A DNA stretch of 50,728 bases from a virus. The stretch spans positions 1 through 50,728 of the IMG/VR virus record IMGVR_UViG_3300028392_000088; one strand, 5' to 3'. This document shows, piece by piece, positions 1 through 7,165 of this stretch. The notes under the pieces were generated by a model, which was given only the letters and a program-made list of their open reading frames with translations, was not told the origin of the DNA and did no database searches. A program made the translations under genes and the position numbers. The stretch's first letter is position 1. Every line of letters begins with the position of its first letter.

Positions 1-1
1 T

Positions 2-109
2 CAGGGTCTACAAGGTACTACAGGTACTCAAGGTGTTCAGGGTCTACAAGGTACTACAGGTACTCAAGGTGTTCAGGGTCTACAAGGTACTACAGGTACT
101 CAAGGTGTT
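2..109 (+). repeat. Three perfect tandem copies of a 36-bp unit
   Basis: Units at 2-37, 38-73 and 74-109 are identical and encode the 12-residue block [12 protein letters not shown] of the collagen-like fibre. The array may continue to the left outside the window. Because the unit is a multiple of 3, gain or loss of copies keeps the frame and would only change rod length. Confidence 0.95.
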
Positions 110-337
110 CAGGGAACTCAGGGTCTATCTGTCCAAGGAACCCAAGGCCTACAAGGTTTTGGCTATGCTCAGTTGCAGGGTACTCAAGGTATACAAGGTA
201 TACAAGGTATACAAGGTATACAAGGTATACAAGGTATACAGAGCACTCAAGGTATTCAAGGCTTACAAGGTGATTCTGGTACCCAAGGAACCAATGGATT
301 TACCGATTATCAAACATATACATTCATTTATAGATAG
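2..337 (+). CDS. Collagen-like tail fibre protein, C-terminal part (5' end outside window)
   Basis: The frame is open from the first bases to a TAG at 335-337 and encodes Gly-X-Y triplets almost throughout ([12 protein letters not shown], then a run of GIQ), followed by a short non-collagenous tail ending in FIYR. Collagen-like triplet stretches are known from phage fibres, where they form trimeric rod segments. The next genes are also fibre or adhesin genes, which supports a receptor-binding role. Glutamine dominates the Y position and proline is absent, so any triple helix would not rely on hydroxyproline. The start codon lies outside the window. A second ORF over the same DNA in another frame is a repeat-driven shadow. 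The fibre role is inferred from composition and context. Confidence 0.8.
   Translation, partial: QGLQGTTGTQGVQGLQGTTGTQGVQGLQGTTGTQGVQGTQGLSVQGTQGLQGFGYAQLQGTQGIQGIQGIQGIQGIQGIQSTQGIQGLQGDSGTQGTNGFTDYQTYTFIYR
188..241 (+). repeat. Six tandem copies of a 9-bp unit in the collagen-like gene
   Basis: The unit GGTATACAA is repeated five times, and the sixth copy ends in CAG. It encodes six consecutive Gly-Ile-Gln triplets. A perfect in-frame minisatellite of this kind is prone to slippage. Confidence 0.95.
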
Positions 338-345
338 GAAACAAA

Positions 346-726
346 ATGGCAGCAACCCCTCAATTTGCAGCAACAGTTAGAACAGGTGCAGTATCCATTG
401 GTACTGCAGATACTAGCCGTACAGCACCTACTAACGTAGGTACTTTATTTAGTGCAGGTTCTAATCATTCTAGGGTAGACGAAATAGATATTGTTGCAAC
501 AGGTACTACTACCGCAGGTGTAGTGCGTATTTTTGTTTACAATGGATCAACCTATTACTTGCTTAGAGAAGTTCTTGTTTCTGCAATTACACCTTCAACA
601 ACCGTAGCGGTATTTAGCAACACAATTATTTTTAGCAACCTAGTAATTCCTTCAGGTTATTCAATCCGTGTAACAACTAACAACGCAGAAACATTTCATG
701 TAACAGCATTTGGTGGAGACTTTTAA
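346..726 (+). CDS. Small beta-rich virion-associated protein
   Basis: This 126-residue protein starts nine bases after the collagen-like gene, behind the AGGAAA-type ribosome binding site in ataggaaacaaaATG. The sequence alternates short hydrophobic strands with Thr/Ser/Asn-rich turns (for example VDEIDIVATGTTTAGVVRIF and LVIPSGYSIRVTT), as expected for a compact beta-sandwich. It has no catalytic motif, signal peptide or membrane segment. Its place between a fibre and three adhesin-like genes suggests a fibre-tip or fibre-joining role, but that is inference. I do not recognise a named family. Confidence 0.7.
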   Translation: MAATPQFAATVRTGAVSIGTADTSRTAPTNVGTLFSAGSNHSRVDEIDIVATGTTTAGVVRIFVYNGSTYYLLREVLVSAITPSTTVAVFSNTIIFSNLVIPSGYSIRVTTNNAETFHVTAFGGDF

Positions 727-728
727 AA

Positions 729-1595
729 ATGAATAAAGGTGCCTTACACGGTTATGGATTTAGCCCTACAGATGTAAGCCTTCAGCGTGTCATAACCTCT
801 ACAACCAGTTCTATAGGTATTCCAGCAGATGTAAAATTTGTGTACGCTGTTGTAGTTGGCGGCGGTGGAGCAGGTGGCGGTAACTCTGCTACACAAGGTG
901 GCTCTGGTGGTGGCGGAGCAGGGGCCGTAATCCAAGGTTGGACTTTAGCCGTAAACTCCGCTGTAATTGGTACTGGAGGAACTGCTACTTCAGCAGCAAA
1001 AGGCGGTACTGGTGGAACAACTACTTACAGTATTTTCACAGCACAAGGTGGTTCTGGAGGTGGCTATCCAGCTTCCACAGCAGGAGTGGCAGGAACAAAT
1101 GGTGCTGGAGCAGGTGCCCCTGGAGCAAGCACGACTACTGCTGGAGCAGCAACTGCTGGAGCTTTTCTTGGCTACAACTACGGCGGTGGAGGTGGAGTAG
1201 CAGCAATTTCTGCTGGAACTCCAGGTAACGGAGAAACAGGAGCATCAGGTGGAGGAGGCGGTCCAGTTACCGCAACCGCATCTGCCGCATTAGTCGGTGG
1301 AGCAGGAGGCTCTGGACTTGCTGGAGGTGGCGGAGGTGGAGCATACAACTCTACAAGTTCTACACTTACTGGAGGTGCTGGTGGTAACGGAATTTATCCA
1401 GGCGGTGCTGGAAGAGTTGTAACTGGTACAGGTGCTTCTGGAGGTGGGGGCGGCGGAGTTTATGGACCTGGAGTTTCACCAACTACAACTACAGGTGGTG
1501 CAGGAGGCATCGGTGGCGGTGGTGGCGGTGGAGTAGGAACTACTTCAACTGCTGGAGGAGCTGGAGGACAAGGTATCGTTCTCCTGTATTGGTAG
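729..1595 (+). CDS. Glycine-rich adhesin-like tail protein, paralogue 1 of 3
   Basis: The 288 residues comprise a short N-terminal region (MNKGALHGYGF, LQRVITS), the segment KFVYAVVVGGGGAGGG, a long glycine-rich body with many GGGG runs, and a C-terminal signature ending GIVLLYW. Polyglycine-rich domains of this type occur in phage adhesins such as the T-even gp38 family, where glycine loops form receptor-binding sandwiches; that parallel rests on composition only. The two following genes share the N-terminal and C-terminal signatures, so the three form a tandem paralogous family. Spacing is 2 bases from the gene before and 6 to the gene after, so they are probably co-transcribed. Confidence 0.8.
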   Translation: MNKGALHGYGFSPTDVSLQRVITSTTSSIGIPADVKFVYAVVVGGGGAGGGNSATQGGSGGGGAGAVIQGWTLAVNSAVIGTGGTATSAAKGGTGGTTTYSIFTAQGGSGGGYPASTAGVAGTNGAGAGAPGASTTTAGAATAGAFLGYNYGGGGGVAAISAGTPGNGETGASGGGGGPVTATASAALVGGAGGSGLAGGGGGGAYNSTSSTLTGGAGGNGIYPGGAGRVVTGTGASGGGGGGVYGPGVSPTTTTGGAGGIGGGGGGGVGTTSTAGGAGGQGIVLLYW

Positions 1596-1601
1596 GTAAT
1601 T

Positions 1602-2762
1602 ATGAATAAAGGCACATTAAATGGATTTAATAAATCCACAAATGATTTAAAACTCCAGCGTGTAATTTTAAATACAGGATATGTCGACATCCCATCAAAC
1701 ATTAACATCGTCTACGCAGTTGTTGTAGGTGGTGGAGGCGGCGGCGGCGGTATGGCTACTACCAACCTTGTAAGCGGCGGTGGAGGTGGCGGTGGATCAG
1801 TTATTCAAGGTTGGACTATTCCATTATCATATGCAGTAATCGGTGCTGGAGGAGCAGGTCAGGCTGCTAGAGGTAGTAGCGGTGGAGCCACAATATACGC
1901 AAATTTTTATGCTTCAGGTGGTGGTGGAGGGGCTGGAAGCGGTACTTACACAGGTATTGCTGGTAATGGTTCTGGTTCTGGAGGCTCTTCTAGTGGGGTG
2001 GCTACTCAAGGTGCTTCTATTACTGCAACATCGATGGGCATCACTTTAGGCGGTGCTGGCGGAGCGGGGAATGCAGGTAACATAAGTTCTATCTACGAGG
2101 GCTATAGTGGAGAGGCTGGCTCAGGTGGTGGCGGTGGAGGTGGAATCTACACTAATGATCAAACAGATATTGTAGGCGGAACTGGAGGATTTGGACTTAC
2201 TGGCGGGGGTGGTGGTTCTTGTTACTCAACAGGTGTGGCAGCAGTTCAAGGCGGTAACGGTGGAGACGGAATCTACCCTGGAGGTTTAGGACTTCCTTAT
2301 GTTTACGGAGATTTAATTATGGTTGCTGGGGGTGGAGGTGGAGGTGGAGTTGTCGGACCTGGAGGTTCTCCAAAAGATTTACAAAACCTAAGTTCAACAA
2401 CTTCATTATCAATTCCATCTACCGCATCGGCTAGAACATTTTATGTAAGCGACACTAAAGGATTTGTAACTAACTGTGCAGTTAAAATTAGCGTAGTTGG
2501 TGACCCTTTTAGTTATGTCGCAGGTCGGGCTACGGTAATTACTAATACTTATGTAAGCATTTCATCTTCAAACATGACTGACTTTAGCGGTCTTGGAACC
2601 TATAACAACTGGGTTATTGAGTATGATCCTTATGGTGACGGAGGTGTTAGCAAAAACGCTGGCGGTGTCGGAGGAATCGGTGGAGGCGGAGGTGGAGCTG
2701 GTAGCGGAACTAGCACTCCGGGGGGAAATGGAGGTCAAGGTGCAGTTCTGCTGTACTGGTAA
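1602..2762 (+). CDS. Glycine-rich adhesin-like tail protein, paralogue 2 of 3, with extra domain
   Basis: This 386-residue paralogue begins MNKGTLNGF, shares the LQRVIL, YVDIPSNI and VYAVVVGGGGGG segments with its neighbours, and ends GAVLLYW. Compared with paralogue 1 it carries about 100 additional, non-glycine-rich residues at roughly 260-355, just after a GPGGSP segment that matches GPGVSP in paralogue 1. The insert (starting near KDLQNLSS and ending near EYDPYGDGG) looks like a small beta domain with hydrophobic strands. Glycine-rich sequence resumes after it. The insert is the main reason for the size difference within the family. Receptor binding is inferred from family resemblance and position. 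Confidence 0.8.
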   Translation: MNKGTLNGFNKSTNDLKLQRVILNTGYVDIPSNINIVYAVVVGGGGGGGGMATTNLVSGGGGGGGSVIQGWTIPLSYAVIGAGGAGQAARGSSGGATIYANFYASGGGGGAGSGTYTGIAGNGSGSGGSSSGVATQGASITATSMGITLGGAGGAGNAGNISSIYEGYSGEAGSGGGGGGGIYTNDQTDIVGGTGGFGLTGGGGGSCYSTGVAAVQGGNGGDGIYPGGLGLPYVYGDLIMVAGGGGGGGVVGPGGSPKDLQNLSSTTSLSIPSTASARTFYVSDTKGFVTNCAVKISVVGDPFSYVAGRATVITNTYVSISSSNMTDFSGLGTYNNWVIEYDPYGDGGVSKNAGGVGGIGGGGGGAGSGTSTPGGNGGQGAVLLYW

Positions 2763-2767
2763 AAATT

Positions 2768-3604
2768 ATGATTGTTAATAAAAAATTTGGATTTGTTCCT
2801 TCTGGATTAACTTTACAAAGAACAATACTTTCTACTGGTTATGTTGATATTCCATCCAACATCACTCAAGTTTTTGCGGTAGTGGTTGGAGGTGGCGGTG
2901 GGAGTTCTCTTACCATAAATGGTTCCGCAGGGGGTGGCGGTGGTGGCGTGGCTTTTGGGTATGTAACTGCAAGAAACTACGCAATAGTAGGCGTTGGCGG
3001 AGCTCAAGACGAAGCAACATCTGAAGGCTTAAGTGGCGGTAGAAGTTCTTATGGCGGTTTATCTGCTAATGGCGGAGGTGGCGGTGGCGGGCTAATTGCT
3101 GGAAAAGCAGTCACTGGTGCTGGAGGTGGAGGCGGTGGAGTAAGTGCTGCTGTTCCATCCCCTCCATCCTCTCCATCCCCACAAGCAGGTGGAGTGTCTA
3201 CTGCCCTTTTTCTTTACAAAAGTGGTAGTGGTGGTGCAGGAGCATCAGGTAGCGAAGTAACCGCAACATCGGGGGGAAATGGCACTTCTGGCGGTGGAGG
3301 AGGTCTTGCTTACAGCAATGCTGCTGGAGACACATCTACAATTACTGGCGGAAACGGTGGAAACGGACTTACTGGAGGCGGTGGCGGAGAGGCTACAAGT
3401 GATAGTTCTCTCACTACTCTTCTCGGCGGTGACGGCGGTAACGGAGTTTACCCAGGACAACCAAGAGATGTAATAACTGGTTTTCCTGGTTCTGGAGGAG
3501 GAATTTTAGGGTCAGGTGACTCATTTGGAAGAGGCGGTCTTGGTGGGGGCGGTGGAGCAGGAGGCTCCGACGGAGGAGATGGTTGTATATTATTATTTTG
3601 GTAA
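2768..3604 (+). CDS. Glycine-rich adhesin-like tail protein, paralogue 3 of 3
   Basis: The 278-residue product shares LQRTIL, YVDIPSNI, FAVVVGGGGG and a C-terminal GCILLFW with the two upstream paralogues, but its first residues (MIVNKKFGFVP) differ. A short Ser/Pro-rich stretch near residues 136-145 (PSPPSSPSPQ) interrupts the glycine-rich body and could be a hinge. It follows paralogue 2 after five bases. The family probably arose by tandem duplication and then diverged in the glycine-rich centre while keeping the ends, as seen in interchangeable adhesins. Confidence 0.8.
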   Translation: MIVNKKFGFVPSGLTLQRTILSTGYVDIPSNITQVFAVVVGGGGGSSLTINGSAGGGGGGVAFGYVTARNYAIVGVGGAQDEATSEGLSGGRSSYGGLSANGGGGGGGLIAGKAVTGAGGGGGGVSAAVPSPPSSPSPQAGGVSTALFLYKSGSGGAGASGSEVTATSGGNGTSGGGGGLAYSNAAGDTSTITGGNGGNGLTGGGGGEATSDSSLTTLLGGDGGNGVYPGQPRDVITGFPGSGGGILGSGDSFGRGGLGGGGGAGGSDGGDGCILLFW

Positions 3605-3613
3605 GGAGAAAAA

Positions 3614-3796
3614 ATGCCTAATTATGCAGTAGTAAATCCACAAGGTGGAGTAGTGTCAAACATTGTAGTTGGCAATGATTTAGAGTCGGTCAAAGAAGTA
3701 ATCAGTGATGTCGTAGAGATTACTGAAGAAACTGGTGTAGCTGGTATTGGCTACACATGGAACCCTGCAACTGGTACTTTTAGTTTTGAAGAGTAG
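3614..3796 (+). CDS. Small fibre-associated protein
   Basis: This 60-residue protein begins MPNYAVVN and ends in a YTWNPATGTFSF segment before an acidic tail. Short proteins with this layout, an N-terminal strand of the type YAVV..GVV.NIVV and a C-terminal GYTW.PATGTF motif, commonly follow tail fibre genes in environmental phages; I know the pattern but no experimentally established function. A clear ribosome binding site (aaggagaaaaaATG) precedes it. The stop codon directly abuts the stop of the convergent methyltransferase gene, with no intergenic space. Confidence 0.7.
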   Translation: MPNYAVVNPQGGVVSNIVVGNDLESVKEVISDVVEITEETGVAGIGYTWNPATGTFSFEE

Positions 3797-5065
3797 TTAA
3801 ACAGTAACATTAAAAAATTCTTGATTACGAATTGCTAAATTTGGATTTACCCAAATTTGGTCTTGTATTCCAGAACCCCATTCGTAATAAATATCAACCA
3901 ATACAAATCCTTGATTTTTCATAAAAACAGTAATTTCAGCGGTAAGAATATGGTTGTCGTGAGTTGGATTAGTTTCAGTCTCAACATGCAATAATTTGAC
4001 ATGCTTCAGTCGATCACCAAATCCTTCAATAACTTGACCACTAAATCCCTCGGTATCAATTTTTACTACATCAATAATTCCATCAATACCGATGTTGCTT
4101 AAAAAAGTATCCATACGAGTTACGGGGACAATAACTTTGTCAATAATTCCAATAAAATCTTTTGGGTACATAGTATTTTCTTTACTAGCCATAGAAGAAC
4201 ATCCAGCAAGTTCTTTATTGTCTGAGTTTACTTGATAAAAAGTAGTCTCACCATCAAAATTTGAAATAGCAGTATATTCAACAATCATCCATGGATGTAA
4301 TTTTTTTGTAAGTTCTACAGCCTTAACGCTTGCATCTACTGCAATAACTGTAATTCCATTTAGTCGGTCAGATAAGTACTTAGCATCATCGCCATCACGA
4401 GTCCCAATATCAATAATAATAGGGGCATCAACACCAAAAAATTTACGATAGTTAGTGACTACTGGCTCAAGCGGATCTATCTCCTCTAAATTAATTCCTA
4501 TTTTACGAAGATTATTTTTAACCGCAATTTTATATTCTCTAACTAAATTTTGCTTTTCCAGTCTTAGTAGTATTTTTATGCTTTCATCTTTTCGACCAAT
4601 CCACCAAGCACTTATAGCAACTTGAAACTCTAAAGAATAGTCTCCGTGATACCCATCAATATCAATAGGAAGTCGAACCAAAGGATTGTCCAACATCATC
4701 AAACCAATTGTTGCGTAGGTATAGCACTCCTGCCAGTTTCCATCTTTTTCATAAAATCTTGACAAAAGAAAATATGCTTCAGGTCTTTTTGGTAAATGGG
4801 CAATTGCTTGAAGAATTACATTAGAGACAGTATTTCTCCTATCTTTCTGACCCTCAATGCAGATAGATATTCTAAGCAAAGAAGCATAGGCAATAAGAGG
4901 TTCAGTTTCATAGCCGTACTCAGCCGCACGCAAATAAAATCCAACAGCAGATGCCGTCTGACCTAATTTTTCATACTCAACGGCAATATCAAAGTTTTTC
5001 TTGGCATCGAGTGGGTCACTAAAAGCCTCAACAACAAGTCTTTCAATAATCTCATTAGAACTCAT
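3797..5065 (-). CDS. TPR-containing FkbM-family methyltransferase
   Basis: The 422-residue protein has two parts. Residues 1 to about 190 are helical with TPR-like spacing (for example AVEYEKLGQTASAVGFYLRA and EAYFLLSRFYEKDGNWQECY). Residues from about 205 form a class I SAM-dependent methyltransferase: motif I at 216-226 (IIIDIGTRDGD), an acidic end of strand 2 (VIAVDAS), and the FkbM hallmark KIDTEGFSGQVIEGF. FkbM enzymes O-methylate sugars or natural products. TPR modules fused to sugar-modifying enzymes occur in other environmental phages. The gene overlaps the start region of the upstream propeller gene by 11 bases, so both are probably translated from one message. Modification of virion or host-surface glycans is likely; the exact substrate is unknown. 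Confidence 0.85.
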   Translation of the reverse strand: MSSNEIIERLVVEAFSDPLDAKKNFDIAVEYEKLGQTASAVGFYLRAAEYGYETEPLIAYASLLRISICIEGQKDRRNTVSNVILQAIAHLPKRPEAYFLLSRFYEKDGNWQECYTYATIGLMMLDNPLVRLPIDIDGYHGDYSLEFQVAISAWWIGRKDESIKILLRLEKQNLVREYKIAVKNNLRKIGINLEEIDPLEPVVTNYRKFFGVDAPIIIDIGTRDGDDAKYLSDRLNGITVIAVDASVKAVELTKKLHPWMIVEYTAISNFDGETTFYQVNSDNKELAGCSSMASKENTMYPKDFIGIIDKVIVPVTRMDTFLSNIGIDGIIDVVKIDTEGFSGQVIEGFGDRLKHVKLLHVETETNPTHDNHILTAEITVFMKNQGFVLVDIYYEWGSGIQDQIWVNPNLAIRNQEFFNVTV

Positions 5066-6074
5066 AAGTCAATGCCTCCGAAATAAGTTCTTCAACAACA
5101 AGCTTAGGAGTTCTCAAAATAAAAGCAGCGTTGTCTTGGACACCAAAACTAATCAATAAATCGTCTCCATACTTAGCAGCACCAGCAACAAACTCCACCC
5201 TTGCTTCTAAGAATGTAAGCGGTCTAGGAGATAACCCAATTAGGTTGAACTGCTCATCCCAAATAACTAATCGATGTCTGTAGATACCATCTTTTTGATC
5301 AAGATAGTTTTTGAACAAATCAACTTCGTGAGTGATTGCAATGTACACATTTCCCCACCGAACAACTTGAGAACTACCACGTTGGTCTTTAAGTGGAGTA
5401 AGTCCTTGATTCAACATAACCTGCTCACATCTTGCTGGCAGCTCTGGATAAGTTCTAACAACTTCAGTCGGAGATGTCCACTTCACAAAATGAAACGGTT
5501 TGTCAAGAATCGGCATCCAGTTCTTTTCGCAGTAAGAATTGTTTGCTCCAGGAGCAGGAATGCGAATACGAGATATTTCTTTTACTTCCCAAGTCTCCTC
5601 ATTGATAGTAATCTCGCTAAGTTCCATACGACCCTCACCATGAGTTGTCGTATCTCTTCTAACTCCAATGATGTAGTATTTACCATCCCACTCAACGAGG
5701 CGACAATCTTCTTCACCAGTAAACTCCCATAAAGGTTGCACATCTAGTTCTGAAGTGTCAACCAGTCCGTGCCCAACCATAGACAAGTTTTCATCTAGCT
5801 TACAAATGTAGTTAGTTGTGCGAAGCGCTTGATCTTGCTCAGGGTGTAGGTAGGACATCGGCCCCCACCTGCTGTTGAACCGTTGATTGTTTTCCGAATG
5901 ATAAAGAGTGTAATTTACATGACGTAAATTTACAAAAATCTCATCTTTTGAATTAACAAAAACAGATGGATTCATAAGTCCAGTACCTGAAGTTAGTTCA
6001 TCTGATATAATAATAATAGGAGCAATCCTGCCCCCCTGAAAAATCGATCTTTGAACCAAATTATTTGAAGTCAT
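5055..6074 (-). CDS. Beta-propeller glycosidase-like protein
   Basis: The 339-residue protein shows the repeating strand pattern of five-bladed propeller glycoside hydrolase/phosphorylase-like proteins (GH43/GH130-like). Visible motifs are GLMNPSVFV near the N terminus, FTGEEDCRLVEWDGKYY near 118-134, a GVRRDT segment, EKNWMPI near 184-190, and SSQVVRWGN. EDCR and EKNW segments are typical of this fold family near the active-site funnel, but I cannot confirm the catalytic acid or base. The gene is co-directional and overlaps the FkbM methyltransferase, so a joint role in carbohydrate recognition, trimming or decoration is likely. It is the first gene of a minus-strand unit whose promoter must lie in 6075-6223. 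Confidence 0.65.
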   Translation of the reverse strand: MTSNNLVQRSIFQGGRIAPIIIISDELTSGTGLMNPSVFVNSKDEIFVNLRHVNYTLYHSENNQRFNSRWGPMSYLHPEQDQALRTTNYICKLDENLSMVGHGLVDTSELDVQPLWEFTGEEDCRLVEWDGKYYIIGVRRDTTTHGEGRMELSEITINEETWEVKEISRIRIPAPGANNSYCEKNWMPILDKPFHFVKWTSPTEVVRTYPELPARCEQVMLNQGLTPLKDQRGSSQVVRWGNVYIAITHEVDLFKNYLDQKDGIYRHRLVIWDEQFNLIGLSPRPLTFLEARVEFVAGAAKYGDDLLISFGVQDNAAFILRTPKLVVEELISEALTYEF

Positions 6075-6111
6075 TTATACCTACTCTTTAATGTGTTCAG
6101 TATATCAAAGT

Positions 6112-6137
6112 ATCATATTTATCCACTAAAATATGAT
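6112..6137. promoter_or_regulatory. Inverted repeat in divergent promoter region
   Basis: Arms ATCATATTT (6112-6120) and AAATATGAT (6129-6137) are perfect inverse complements separated by 8 bases. They lie in the 149-bp AT-rich gap between the minus-strand propeller gene and the plus-strand replication operon. The position suits an operator controlling both directions. No convincing -35/-10 pair of sigma-70 type stands out. The operator role is inferred. Confidence 0.4.
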
Positions 6138-6223
6138 TTAAATAGTAAAAATCAGATAAAATTAAGTACGATAGAATTATTTAGCAAGTAAAATAAATAC
6201 AAACTACAAACTAAGGAAGACAA

Positions 6224-6409
6224 ATGGCTGAACAAGACCAAATTGAACTAATCGGAAATGTACTAAACATTACCCGTGAACAACTAACTCGCTCTATGAA
6301 TCTAAACGCAGAACTTGAAGCCCTTCTTGGTGCCGAAAGATCTAAAGTTGCAGAACTAGAAAAGCAGCTAGCTGAACTCACTGGAAAAGAATCTAAAGAT
6401 AAAAAGTAA
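6224..6409 (+). CDS. Small coiled-coil protein
   Basis: This 61-residue, highly charged protein has heptad-like leucine spacing from about residue 17 to 53 (LTRSMNLNAELEALLGAE, VAELEKQLAEL) and a lysine-rich end. It is the first gene of the plus-strand early operon and has a good ribosome binding site (aaggaagacaaATG). No enzymatic motif is visible. A short dimerising coiled coil at the head of a replication operon could be an accessory or regulatory factor, but nothing in the sequence fixes its role. An ORF antisense to it is a codon shadow. Confidence 0.75.
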   Translation: MAEQDQIELIGNVLNITREQLTRSMNLNAELEALLGAERSKVAELEKQLAELTGKESKDKK

Positions 6410-6412
6410 CCC

Positions 6413-6889
6413 ATGAGCACTTTTGAAGTTAAAGATGGAGCTAGAACGCTTCAATTTAACGGCAAGCTGCTTGGAAAATCTAGCTCTTACAAACGTGGAT
6501 CCAATCGATGGATAGAGTTTGCACTCTATAAAACCGAGAGCGGATCTTACGTTTTGTCTAGAGTAGGTATCTCCTTAATCTTTCACGGTGCAGCATGTCC
6601 GTTAGTTAAAAGATATGATCTACATGAAATAGACTACAATCTTTTAACTAAATCATCTACTCCGTGTGAACAATGTAGACCAACTCAAGAAGCTGAATTA
6701 GTTTTTCCAGAAAAAGATCGTTTTTGGGCTCAAGTTAGTGCTGAAGCTAGTGCTATCCTAGATGCATTGTACAAATACGACGAGAATGGATCGAAGTACC
6801 TAACTTATGTTGCTCAGAATCTTCTTGAAAATGCTGGTAAAAACGACACAGGGATTGAAAAAATCTATAAATTTGAAATTATTCCATAA
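6413..6889 (+). CDS. Hypothetical protein with CxxC motif
   Basis: The 158-residue protein starts three bases after the coiled-coil gene. The N-terminal half is beta-like and basic (KLLGKSSSYKRGSNRWIEFALYKT). A cysteine pair CEQC lies near residues 83-86, and a further cysteine occurs near residue 62 (GAACPLVKR), so it could bind a metal if a fourth ligand is supplied by a histidine. The C-terminal half is helical. I do not recognise the family. Its position just before the DNA polymerase suggests an early DNA-metabolism or host-takeover role. Confidence 0.7.
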   Translation: MSTFEVKDGARTLQFNGKLLGKSSSYKRGSNRWIEFALYKTESGSYVLSRVGISLIFHGAACPLVKRYDLHEIDYNLLTKSSTPCEQCRPTQEAELVFPEKDRFWAQVSAEASAILDALYKYDENGSKYLTYVAQNLLENAGKNDTGIEKIYKFEIIP

Positions 6890-6899
6890 ATCTACTAGT

Positions 6900-7145
6900 A
6901 TGTCTGATATGGATAATAATCAGACTGAAGTTTTTTCAATACCCCACATGGACATGGTTGCTATAGAGCTCCACGAGATGTATCAATCTTTACAACGTGG
7001 AGGGTTTACTGAAAAAGAAGCAACTCATATAGTTGGAATGACTGTAGCTTTTGGAGCTATGCTTCCAAATAAAGATATGCGTGATTCCCCGGAAACTCCT
7101 CCAATGGATTTTGATGATCCAGATGATGGATTAGATCTAATTTAA
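6900..7145 (+). CDS. Hypothetical small acidic protein
   Basis: I chose the ATG at 6900 (MSDMDNNQTEV, 81 residues). The longer reading from 6807 runs 31 residues back inside the preceding gene and has the composition of out-of-frame sequence. The protein has a helical middle (HMDMVAIELHEMYQSLQRGGFTEKEATHIV) resembling a short helix-turn-helix-like or regulatory domain, and a very acidic C terminus (DFDDPDDGLDLI). No catalytic motif is visible. It lies 20 bases before the DNA polymerase gene. Confidence 0.65.
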   Translation: MSDMDNNQTEVFSIPHMDMVAIELHEMYQSLQRGGFTEKEATHIVGMTVAFGAMLPNKDMRDSPETPPMDFDDPDDGLDLI

Positions 7146-7165
7146 AAATAAATACAAGGACGAAA

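Noticed and set aside
2-109. 36-bp tandem repeats resembling a CRISPR array
   Set aside because: The repeats are contiguous without spacers, lie in an open collagen-like frame and no cas operon is near; the Cas4-like nuclease is part of a recombination module.
33-380. ORF on plus strand with repeated [11 protein letters not shown] residues
   Set aside because: It is out of frame with the Gly-X-Y coding frame of the same repeat DNA; the collagen-like frame is the sensible one, and this ORF overlaps the start of the next gene.
1460-1708. Minus-strand proline-rich ORF opposite the adhesin genes
   Set aside because: Its PPPPPP composition is the antisense reading of glycine codons; it spans the junction of two adhesin genes and has no ribosome binding site.
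6807-6899. Extended N terminus of the small acidic protein
   Set aside because: The extra 31 residues overlap the preceding gene and look like out-of-frame sequence; the ATG at 6900 is preferred.
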